64,000 bases of DNA. Source: CAZSXU01 sp964610505. GTDB lineage: Bacteria > Arandabacterota > Arandabacteria > JAGLYR01. A model generated the notes under the pieces. It worked only from the letters and a program-made list of their open reading frames with translations, ran no database searches and was not told the DNA's origin. Shown here in pieces: positions 8,583-15,512 of the stretch (position 1 is its first letter; every line of letters begins with the position of its first letter). Made by a program: the position numbers and the translations under genes. The DNA is taken from positions 1 through 64,000 of the forward strand of contig CAZSXU010000010.1 in NCBI GenBank assembly GCA_964610505.1. The letters are read 5' to 3'.

Positions 8583-10373
8583 TTACGACTCCTGCTCCCG
8601 ATACTGCAGGTCGTACAGGCAGGAATAGATGCCTTGCCTCTCCATGAGTTCGTCGTGGTTTCCGGATTCGCGAAGCGTTCCTTTGTGAAATACGAAAATC
8701 CGGTGCGCGGATCGGATGGTGGAGAGCCGGTGGGCGATGATGATCGCGGTCCGGCCGCGAAGGAGACGCCGGAGCGCGGCCTGGATCATGAGATCCGTTT
8801 CCGGATCCACGTTGGAGGTGGCCTCGTCGAGGATCAGAATCTCCGGGTCGTAGGCCAGCGCCCGGGCGAACGCGAGAAGCTGCTTCTGCCCGACGGAGAG
8901 AAGTGACCCGCCCTCTCGAATCTGCGTATCGAATGCCTCCGGGAGCTGCCGGACAAAGGGTTCCGCGTTTGCCTCACGGGCGGCAGCCACGAGTTCTTCC
9001 TCGGAAGCGTCGTGGTTCCCGAGCCGGATGTTGTCCATCACGCTGCGCGAGAAGAGAACCACGTCCTGGAGCACGATCCCGATGTGCCGATGAATGTCTT
9101 TCTGCCGCAGGCGGCGGAGGTCTACACCGTCGAGCCATATGGTTCCTCGATCCGGCTCGTACGCGCGGGTCAACAAGTTCATGATGGAGCTCTTTCCCGC
9201 CCCTGTTTCTCCCACGAGCGCCACCCGCTCGCCCGGCCGAATGTGAAAGCTGACCTCCCTCAGGGCCCACTCGTCGTCGTTGCCGTAGGAGAACCACACG
9301 TTCTCGAAACGGATGTCTCCACGAAGCGTCTCCAGCCGAACCGGATCGGGAGGATCCTGAATTCGAGGTTCGAGATCCAGCAGGTGAAAGATGCGTTCCG
9401 ACGCGGCCATGGACGACTGGAGAATGTTGAAGCGCTCCAGCAGGTCTCGAATCGGGCGGAAGAACCGCTCGGCGTATTGGATGAAGGCCACCATTGCGCC
9501 GAGGGTCAGCGTGCCGCCCAGAATCTGAGAGCCCCCGCGCCAGAGGATGAGCCCCACAGCCAGGGCGCCGATGAGCTCGACCACGGGAAAGAAGACGGCG
9601 TGGTAGAACACCGTTTGAATCTGCGCCCGGTAGTGTTTCAGGTTGTGTTCGCGGAAGATGTCAAAACTCCTCTCTTCACGCGTGAACAGCTGGACGATCC
9701 GCATCCCGACGACGTGTTCCTGGAGGAAAGCCTGGATGCGGCCCACCTGCGTCCGGATGGCGCGGTATGCCTTGCGAACGTACCGGCGGAAGAGCCACGC
9801 CGACACGAAGAGGAGGGGAATGGCGCTGAATGTCGCGAGGGCCAGGGGCCAGTTCATGACCAGCATCGCGATCATGATTCCCAGGAGGAGAAACAGATCG
9901 CCGAAGATCATCACGACGCCCGAGCTGAAGAGATCCGACAGGACCTGGACGTCGTTGTTCACCCGAGTCATCAACCGACCCACGGGATTGTGATCGAAGA
10001 ACGTGAGGGAGAGGCGCTGGAGGTGCGCGAACAGCTGCGTCCGAAGGCGGTGCATCACGCGTTGACCGATGAGCTGGGTGAGGTAAACCTGGCTGTACTG
10101 GAGTCCGAAACCGGCGACGAGGACGGCCAGGTACAGGAGACCGATCCGCGTGAGTCCGTCGAGGTCCCGGCGCTCGATGTACCGGTCGATCGCAACCTTG
10201 GTCAGCCAGGGACCGGCGAGCTGGACCAGAGACGTGAACAGCAGCAGTAGCACGGCGAGGGCCACATGTCCCCGGTGTGGTCTGAGATAGTGCAGGAGGC
10301 GCGTGGCCAGGTGGTGATCGTAGACTTTCCCGACCGGGCCGTCGTCATGCACGCTGGGACCGTAGAAGTGCAC
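8583..10373 (-). CDS. ABC exporter half-transporter (heterodimer subunit with variant signature motif)
   Basis: A 596-residue protein with six membrane helices (residues about 25-320) fused to an ATPase domain. Walker A is GETGAGKSS, Walker B ILILDEATSNVD keeps the catalytic Glu, and the switch His is present (AHRLST). The ABC signature reads LSVGQ rather than LSGGQ. The partner gene directly upstream (10495-12315) has the complementary defects, so the pair should form a heterodimer with one working and one degenerate ATP site, as in TM287/288 and BmrCD. Such exporters move drugs, lipids or peptides out of the cytoplasm; the substrate is not evident. The GTG start at 10373 has AAGGGGG 7 nt upstream. 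Confidence 0.9.
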   Translation of the reverse strand: MHFYGPSVHDDGPVGKVYDHHLATRLLHYLRPHRGHVALAVLLLLFTSLVQLAGPWLTKVAIDRYIERRDLDGLTRIGLLYLAVLVAGFGLQYSQVYLTQLIGQRVMHRLRTQLFAHLQRLSLTFFDHNPVGRLMTRVNNDVQVLSDLFSSGVVMIFGDLFLLLGIMIAMLVMNWPLALATFSAIPLLFVSAWLFRRYVRKAYRAIRTQVGRIQAFLQEHVVGMRIVQLFTREERSFDIFREHNLKHYRAQIQTVFYHAVFFPVVELIGALAVGLILWRGGSQILGGTLTLGAMVAFIQYAERFFRPIRDLLERFNILQSSMAASERIFHLLDLEPRIQDPPDPVRLETLRGDIRFENVWFSYGNDDEWALREVSFHIRPGERVALVGETGAGKSSIMNLLTRAYEPDRGTIWLDGVDLRRLRQKDIHRHIGIVLQDVVLFSRSVMDNIRLGNHDASEEELVAAAREANAEPFVRQLPEAFDTQIREGGSLLSVGQKQLLAFARALAYDPEILILDEATSNVDPETDLMIQAALRRLLRGRTAIIIAHRLSTIRSAHRIFVFHKGTLRESGNHDELMERQGIYSCLYDLQYREQES

Positions 10374-10494
10374 GCGGCTACCCCCTTACGGGCGACTGGG
10401 TAAACGGTGAATGCGTGAGCGGGCGCGCTCTCGATCGGTTCCGGCCCGCGGTGCACGGCCGTGGCGCTCTGCTCGCAGTCCGCCCGTTTGCGGC

Positions 10495-12315
10495 CTACAT
10501 CTCATCCAAGGTTTCCTCGAGGCGCTGTATGCGATGGAGACGCTCATAGAGTCCTCTCCGGGCCATCAGTTCCTCGTGCGTTCCGACCTCGGCAACCTTG
10601 CCGTTGTCCAGGACGATGACGAGAGAGGCCAGACGCGTGGCCGAAAGACGACTCGATACGATAAGGCATGTTCGACCGAGCAGCACGGGCTCCAGGCGAT
10701 CCAGAATGTCCTTCTCCGTTTGCGCGTCCACGGCGGAGAGCGCGTCGTCGAGAATCAGAATTCGGGGGTCGGCCGCCAGCGCGCGGGCCAGCGCGAGTCT
10801 CTGCCGCTGCCCGCCCGACAGCCGGACCCCCCGCTCGCCGATCTCGGTATCATAACCCTTGGGCATATCGGCGATGTCTTTGTCGATGGCGGCCAGGTGA
10901 GCGGCCCGTCGGACGGATGGGTCGGAACACGTTTTCAATCCGAAGGCGATGTTCTCGCGAAGAGACGTGGAGAAGACAAAGGCCTCCTGGGGAACGACCG
11001 CGACATCCCGCCTCAGAATCCCGAGGGGGATCCGGTCGATCTCGATTCCGTCGATGAGGACCCGGCCCCGGGCGGCGTCGAAGAGCCTCGGGAGCAGGTT
11101 CACCAGGGACGTTTTCCCCGATCCGGTGCGTCCGAGAATGGCCGCCGTCACCCCGGACGGAATGCGAAGAGACACGTCCGAGAGAACCGGCTTGCCGTTG
11201 TAACGGAAACACACGTCCTGGAATTCAATGTCGCCGCGAATCCCCTCGATCGCGGCCGGCGGCTGCGTGACCACAATGTCCGGACGGGCGGTCATGATCT
11301 CCTGAATTCGCCCCATGGAGGAGGCGCCTGCCTGGGCGAGGTTGAGAACCCATCCGAGGGCGACGGTCGGCCAGATGAGCATACCCAGGTATCCGTTGAA
11401 GGCCACGAAACTCCCGAGGGTCATTCGGCCGAGGATGACGTCTCGTCCCCCGAGCCACAGGACGGCAACGGCTCCGAGGCCGGCCGTCAGGCCCACGGCG
11501 GGGAAGAAGCCTCCCCAGAGCCGGACGATGTCCATATTCCGGCGGACGTAGTTCCGCGATTCTTCGTTGAAGGTCCGGACTTCCTGATCGATCGCGTTGT
11601 ATGCCTTGATCACCCGAATGCCGGTGAGGTTTTCCTGAACCAGGCTGTTGAGGCGGGAAAATTGGGCCTGCGCGGTCTCGAACCGGCGCGTCAGCGCTCC
11701 CGAAAACCGATACACCAGCACCGAGAGAAGGGGGAGGGCGGCCAGCGCGAAGAAGGTCAACCTGGCGTTCAACATCAGCATGAGGGTAAGCGTCGCGAAG
11801 AACACGATCACGGTGTTGAACAGATTCATGATGCCGGGACCGAGAAACATGCGAACGTTATTGATGTCGTTGGTGGCGCGGGCCGTGATGTCGCCCGTCG
11901 GAACCCGGTTGAAGTATGCGGGAGAGAGACGCTGCAGGTGACGAAAAAGATCATTGGCCAGCTCGTATTCGATGGTTCGAGACGTCCCGATCAGCAACCG
12001 GCGCATGAGGAACTTGAACACCCCCTGCGCTGCCGTGGCTCCCACGATCAGGCCCGCGTAGCGCAGCAGAGCCTCCACCGTGATGACTTCGCGCAGGTGG
12101 TCGATCGCCAGCTTCAGGATCCACGGGACCAGGAGTCCGAAAAGATTCTCCAGGGTCAGGCAGACGAAGCCGACGGCCAGAATCCACCTGTGGCGGGACA
12201 GATACTTGAACAGCGGTCGCAGGTTCCGAATCGTGCGCTCCCGTGAAAACAGGGCAAGCGCGTTGCCCTGGCGTAGTCGAGCGATGGGTGTGTCGTCGGC
12301 TCCACAGTCTACCAA
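10495..12315 (-). CDS. ABC exporter half-transporter (heterodimer subunit with degenerate ATP site)
   Basis: A 606-residue half-transporter with an N-terminal six-helix domain (about 30-330) and a C-terminal ATPase. It has a normal Walker A (GRTGSGKTS) and a canonical LSGGQ signature, but the Walker B reads ILILDDALSAVD, with Asp in place of the catalytic Glu, and the switch His is replaced by Ser (VSSRLSATR). With the partner's LSVGQ these lie in the same composite site, which should therefore bind but hardly hydrolyse ATP. It is the first gene of a two-gene operon, 121 bp before the partner. The proposed TTG start at 12315 has only a weak ribosome-binding site, so the N-terminus is uncertain. 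Confidence 0.88.
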   Translation of the reverse strand: MVDCGADDTPIARLRQGNALALFSRERTIRNLRPLFKYLSRHRWILAVGFVCLTLENLFGLLVPWILKLAIDHLREVITVEALLRYAGLIVGATAAQGVFKFLMRRLLIGTSRTIEYELANDLFRHLQRLSPAYFNRVPTGDITARATNDINNVRMFLGPGIMNLFNTVIVFFATLTLMLMLNARLTFFALAALPLLSVLVYRFSGALTRRFETAQAQFSRLNSLVQENLTGIRVIKAYNAIDQEVRTFNEESRNYVRRNMDIVRLWGGFFPAVGLTAGLGAVAVLWLGGRDVILGRMTLGSFVAFNGYLGMLIWPTVALGWVLNLAQAGASSMGRIQEIMTARPDIVVTQPPAAIEGIRGDIEFQDVCFRYNGKPVLSDVSLRIPSGVTAAILGRTGSGKTSLVNLLPRLFDAARGRVLIDGIEIDRIPLGILRRDVAVVPQEAFVFSTSLRENIAFGLKTCSDPSVRRAAHLAAIDKDIADMPKGYDTEIGERGVRLSGGQRQRLALARALAADPRILILDDALSAVDAQTEKDILDRLEPVLLGRTCLIVSSRLSATRLASLVIVLDNGKVAEVGTHEELMARRGLYERLHRIQRLEETLDEM

Positions 12316-12366
12316 TTCCAGCGGGGCGCCGCAAGGTGCAGTTCGCGTCCCCGAGATGGAAAACGA

Positions 12367-12395
12367 TTGACGGGGAACGATCGAGCGGCTACGCT
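12367..12395 (+). promoter_or_regulatory. possible promoter of the Lys-rich small protein
   Basis: TTGACG at 12367-12372, 17 bp, TACGCT at 12390-12395. The -35 is good, the -10 is weak. Confidence 0.35.
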
Positions 12396-12440
12396 GAGCA
12401 TGCTTCGTGTCATGATTTCTCGGAAGGAGGTCGAGGGAAC

Positions 12441-12554
12441 ATGCCCGCCAAAGACAAGGTGCGTCACGAGAGCAAGAAACCCCCGAAGAAAACGCTCAAG
12501 GAGAAACGGCAGGCGAAGAAGGAGAAGAAGCAGCAACGGGGCCAGATGCAGTAG
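12441..12554 (+). CDS. small Lys/Arg-rich protein, 37 residues
   Basis: A 37-residue highly basic peptide beginning MPAKDKVRHESKKPPKK, with nearly half its residues Lys or Arg. An AAGGAGGT Shine-Dalgarno lies 10 nt before the ATG, which strongly supports translation. From memory, similar short basic proteins occur in several bacterial phyla and are annotated as hypothetical; the charge suggests nucleic-acid or ribosome binding, but nothing more can be said. It stands alone between the divergent ABC exporter operon and the downstream glycosyltransferase. Confidence 0.65.
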   Translation: MPAKDKVRHESKKPPKKTLKEKRQAKKEKKQQRGQMQ

Positions 12555-12667
12555 CGCTGTGCCGCCGAGGCTGCGAGTGCAATTCGAAATACGGATCAGG
12601 CATCGAACGAGTCGGGGTACGGCGTGCCGTGCCCCTCTCTTTTGCGCCCTGGGGGATTGAGGACACC

Positions 12668-13798
12668 GTGCGCATCCTGGTTCTGGAACCTTTCTTCGGA
12701 GGATCCCATCGGCAGTTCTGGGAGGGATTCCGGAGACACAGCCGGCATGAAGTTCACCTCGCGACCCTTCCCCCGTTCCACTGGAAATGGCGGATGCGCG
12801 GGGGAGCGCTGTGTCTGGCTCACCGTCTGAAAGACGATCCCGTCGCCGCCGATCTTCTCTTCTGTTCCGACTACCTGGCCCTGGCGGATTTCCTCTGCGT
12901 GGCGCCCCACCGGTACCGGGATCTTCCCGTGGCGCTCTACATGCACGAGAATCAGCTGACGTATCCGGTACCCCCGGGCGAAAAACTGGATTTTCATTTC
13001 GGGATTACGAACGTCGTTTCTTGCCTGGTTTCGAATCGCATCTTCTTCAACTCGGCGTATCATCGCGATGCGTTTTTCCGGGAGCTCCCGCGGTTTCTCC
13101 GGCGCTTCCCCGACCTCATCCCGCACTTCGCCGTCTCGGAGATCGAGAGCAAGGCCGAGGTCTTGACCCTCGGCTGTGACCTGGGATCGTTGGACACTCA
13201 TCGGGAGGACGGAATGGGGAAGGCCCGCGGAGCGGGTCCACCCGTCATTCTCTGGAGCCACCGCTGGGAGTTCGACAAGAACCCGGAGGATTTCTTTTGG
13301 GCGCTGTTCCGGCTCAAGGAAGAGGGGACGGACTTCCGGTTGATCGTCGCCGGGGAACGGTCCGTGCGCTGGCCCGAGATCTTCGATCTGGCGGAGCGCA
13401 TGCTTCGAGAGGAACTCGTCTCTTTCGGACCGCGTCCGGACCGGGCCTCTTACGCAAGGGCGCTGTGGGATGCGGACATCTCCGTTTCGACGTCCGAGCA
13501 CGATTTCTTCGGGGTGTCCGTGGTCGAGGCAATGTACTGCGGATGCTACCCATTGCTGCCCGATCGCCTGAGCTACCCCGAGCTCATTCCTGCGTCTCAC
13601 CACGGGCGGCATTTGTATCTTCGCCGGGAGAACCTCGTGACCCGACTTCGCTCGCTCTTGCGTCACGGTCCGATCGAACCGGACCCGGCGCTGCGGGACG
13701 CGGCCGCCCGTCACGACTGGAGCCGGAGGATCGGGGACTACGACGACCGCCTGGAGATGCTCGCGAGCGACGCCGGGCGTCCGGCCGGCCTTGCCTAG
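12668..13798 (+). CDS. tRNA-queuosine alpha-mannosyltransferase-like protein (DUF3524/GT4)
   Basis: A 376-residue predicted cytoplasmic glycosyltransferase. The N-terminus VRILVLEPFFGGSHRQFWEG, YMHENQLTYP near residue 95 and the match over the whole length are typical of the DUF3524 family, whose vertebrate member GTDC1/QTMAN mannosylates queuosine in tRNA-Asp. The C-terminal half is a GT4-type sugar-nucleotide domain with STSEHDFFGVSVVEAMYCG (about 277-295) holding the E-x7-E-like motif. I start it at the GTG at 12668, which has GAGG closely upstream and removes a 13-residue non-conserved extension. No queuosine genes (tgt, queA) are nearby, so the tRNA role is carried over from the family. 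Confidence 0.75.
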   Translation: MRILVLEPFFGGSHRQFWEGFRRHSRHEVHLATLPPFHWKWRMRGGALCLAHRLKDDPVAADLLFCSDYLALADFLCVAPHRYRDLPVALYMHENQLTYPVPPGEKLDFHFGITNVVSCLVSNRIFFNSAYHRDAFFRELPRFLRRFPDLIPHFAVSEIESKAEVLTLGCDLGSLDTHREDGMGKARGAGPPVILWSHRWEFDKNPEDFFWALFRLKEEGTDFRLIVAGERSVRWPEIFDLAERMLREELVSFGPRPDRASYARALWDADISVSTSEHDFFGVSVVEAMYCGCYPLLPDRLSYPELIPASHHGRHLYLRRENLVTRLRSLLRHGPIEPDPALRDAAARHDWSRRIGDYDDRLEMLASDAGRPAGLA

Positions 13799-14081
13799 TC
13801 CCGGTCGGCGTCGCGAGGTGATCCTGGGCACGGGCGGACGCGGGTGCATGCAATCGCGGAGGGTCCCTCCTTATCGGAGGAATGCTCGGCTGTACGGAAC
13901 CGGTAAATCCCTGTTCCATGCCCGCCGGATCGGGGTCGAAGGTCTCGGTACAAGTCTCCTTGTCCCGACAGGGACCCGTGGTCACCGGTTCGGGAGACGT
14001 GGGCGGAGCGTCCGTGCATCCGGTGAGTCCGAAAGCCACAAGCGGCGTCGCCAGCAGTAGGATGTGCCGGACACAGTTCAT
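13584..14081 (-). CDS. putative small lipoprotein; C-terminal part uncertain
   Basis: Read leftward, the ATG at 14081 has an exact AAGGAGGT seven nt upstream and opens MNCVRHILLLATPLVAFGLTGC, a lipoprotein signal with a lipobox ending at Cys 22. The next 45 residues are rich in Pro, Thr and acidic residues, as in linkers. After about residue 70 the frame becomes Arg/Pro-rich and runs 215 bp antisense into the 3' end of the glycosyltransferase gene, which looks like out-of-frame sequence. The real protein may be short, or broken by a frameshift near 13860. Its leader is inside a 42-bp tandem repeat. Function unknown. Confidence 0.4.
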   Translation of the reverse strand: MNCVRHILLLATPLVAFGLTGCTDAPPTSPEPVTTGPCRDKETCTETFDPDPAGMEQGFTGSVQPSIPPIRRDPPRLHAPASARAQDHLATPTGTRQGRPDARRRSRASPGGRRSPRSSGSSRDGRPRPAAPGPVRSDRDARASEVGSRGSPGEDTNAARGETQE

Positions 14082-14194
14082 GGAGAACCTCCTTACGGGT
14101 CGATGTGCCAGAAACGATTCTATGGAGAACCTCGTTACCGGTCGATGTGCCGGAAACGATTCTATGGAGAACCTCGTTACCGGTCGATGTGCCG
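14077..14194. repeat. 42-bp tandem repeat, 2.8 copies
   Basis: Three successive units begin at 14077, 14119 and 14161, each containing ATGGAGAACCTC then a TTACGGG- or TTACCGG-type block. Read leftward, the repeat covers the ribosome-binding site and start codon of the putative lipoprotein. In the copy at the real start the triplet is ATG; in the two upstream copies it is ATA, preceded by GAGG. Confidence 0.85.
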
Positions 14195-14389
14195 AGGATG
14201 TTTCCTGCTAATCGCCTCCTTCGGTCGGTTCAGACAGCGCAGAAGCCGTGCCGGCGGATGCGACCAAGGTCCGAATCAATCGCGGCGGCCCGATTCTCTT
14301 GGGCAACAATGCAGTGGGCGGGCGGAGGACACCCCGAATGTCGAATGAGGGCCGGGGCGCGAGCTTGGGCGGCGGCGAAATCTCGTCAC

Positions 14390-14470
14390 GGTCGGCGAAG
14401 GAAGGCCGCCGGGTATTGAGACCGCCGAACGGTCGGCGAAGGACGGCCGCCGGGTATTGAGACCGCCGAG
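14390..14470. repeat. 41-bp tandem repeat, 2 copies
   Basis: Two adjacent copies (14390-14430 and 14431-14470) of a unit starting GGTCGGCGAAGGA and ending in GAGACCGCCGA differ at very few bases. They sit just upstream of the promoter of the DUF362 gene. Confidence 0.85.
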
Positions 14471-14475
14471 CTTCC

Positions 14476-14504
14476 TTGACACTCCGCCGGCGCAATGATA
14501 GGTT
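14476..14504 (+). promoter_or_regulatory. promoter of the DUF362/NapGH-like operon
   Basis: Perfect TTGACA at 14476-14481, 17 bp, TAGGTT at 14499-14504; the GTG start follows 28 bp later. Confidence 0.5.
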
Positions 14505-14531
14505 GGGGAAACATCCGTTAGGGAGGAGCAT

Positions 14532-15512
14532 GTGACCCATCGCGTTTCCAGACGGGAGTTCCTGAAGCGGGGAATCGAGGCGGCCGCGCTCGCGAGTCTG
14601 GCCGCCGAGGTGGGGCGGATCGACCCTCTTTTCGCCGTCGAACCCAGCGAAACCGCCGCCCGGGCGGTCGATCTGGCGGTAGGGACGGGTTCACCGGAAG
14701 CCGCTCTCAGAAAAGCCCTCGATTTGCTGGGAGGCATCGGCAAGTTCGTCAAGCCGGGTGACTTCGTCCTGCTCAAACCCAACATGTCTTTCGGGACGCC
14801 TCCCGAGATGGGCGCCACGACGAATCCCGACGTTGTTCGCGCCATGGCCTCAGAGTGCATCGGCGCGGGGGCAAAGCGGATCCTCGTTGCCGATCACACC
14901 ATCCGGCCCGGCAAAGTCTCTCTGGAGTACACGGGAATCGGACCGGCCTGCGCAGGGATGGAGCGGGTCACGGTGGCCGCCCTCAACGATGAATCTCAGT
15001 ACGAGGAAGTCGAGGTGCCGCTGGGGAAGGCGCTGAAGAAAACGGATATCGTCCGGGATGTCCTTCGGGCCGACGTCCTCATCAATCTGCCCGTGGCCAA
15101 GTCCCATTCGGCGACCGGGGTGTCCTTTGCCGTCAAGAACCTGATGGGTTTGGTATGGGACCGCAAGGTGTTCCACACGGGGGACCTCGACCAGTCAATC
15201 GCCGACCTGGCCACGCTGATCCGGCCGCAGCTAACCGTCATGGACGCCACGCAAGCTATGGTTCAGGGAGGTCCGTCCGGGCCGGGCCGAACGGTTCGTC
15301 TGGATCGGATCATTGCAGGTATAGACCAAGTTGCAATAGACAGTTATACCATTTCGTTAACAAAATGGTATAATCGAACATTCACGGGGAGCCAGGTGAA
15401 GCACCTCAGGGCGGCCGCCGAGATGGGGCTCGGCGAGGTCGAGCTCGACAAGCTCAACATCGCCCCAGACACGGAGATTTCCGGCGGGGATGAAGATCAA
15501 ACGAACCACTAG
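14532..15512 (+). CDS. DUF362 protein with Tat signal
   Basis: A 326-residue protein starting at a GTG with GGGAGGAG upstream (an ATG two bases earlier is followed at once by a stop). Residues 5-12 read SRREFLKR, a twin-arginine export signal, followed by a hydrophobic stretch to about residue 35. The rest is a DUF362 domain (about 50-300), with KPNMSF, the motif INLPVAKSH, and NLMGLVWDRKVFH. DUF362 proteins often occur beside ferredoxin-like proteins; no enzymatic activity is established for this type. The stop overlaps the next gene, a polyferredoxin membrane protein, by 23 bp, so the pair is translationally coupled. A Tat signal implies that it folds, perhaps with a cofactor, before export. 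Confidence 0.85.
   Translation: MTHRVSRREFLKRGIEAAALASLAAEVGRIDPLFAVEPSETAARAVDLAVGTGSPEAALRKALDLLGGIGKFVKPGDFVLLKPNMSFGTPPEMGATTNPDVVRAMASECIGAGAKRILVADHTIRPGKVSLEYTGIGPACAGMERVTVAALNDESQYEEVEVPLGKALKKTDIVRDVLRADVLINLPVAKSHSATGVSFAVKNLMGLVWDRKVFHTGDLDQSIADLATLIRPQLTVMDATQAMVQGGPSGPGRTVRLDRIIAGIDQVAIDSYTISLTKWYNRTFTGSQVKHLRAAAEMGLGEVELDKLNIAPDTEISGGDEDQTNH
15344..15373. repeat. AT-rich inverted repeat inside the DUF362 gene
   Basis: Perfect 11-bp arms, TTATACCATTT (15344-15354) and AAATGGTATAA (15363-15373), flank an 8-nt loop. The segment is much richer in A and T than the coding sequence around it. Confidence 0.7.
15366..15374 (+). promoter_or_regulatory. possible internal extended -10 promoter
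   Basis: TGGTATAAT is an exact extended -10 element (TGnTATAAT), formed by the right arm of the inverted repeat. Transcription would begin near 15381, about 110 nt before the polyferredoxin gene. No good -35 is visible. Confidence 0.3.

Noticed and set aside
14064..14348. Plus-strand frames across the 42-bp repeat
   Set aside because: Their repeated peptide simply reflects a repeat length divisible by three; there is no signal, domain or good start.
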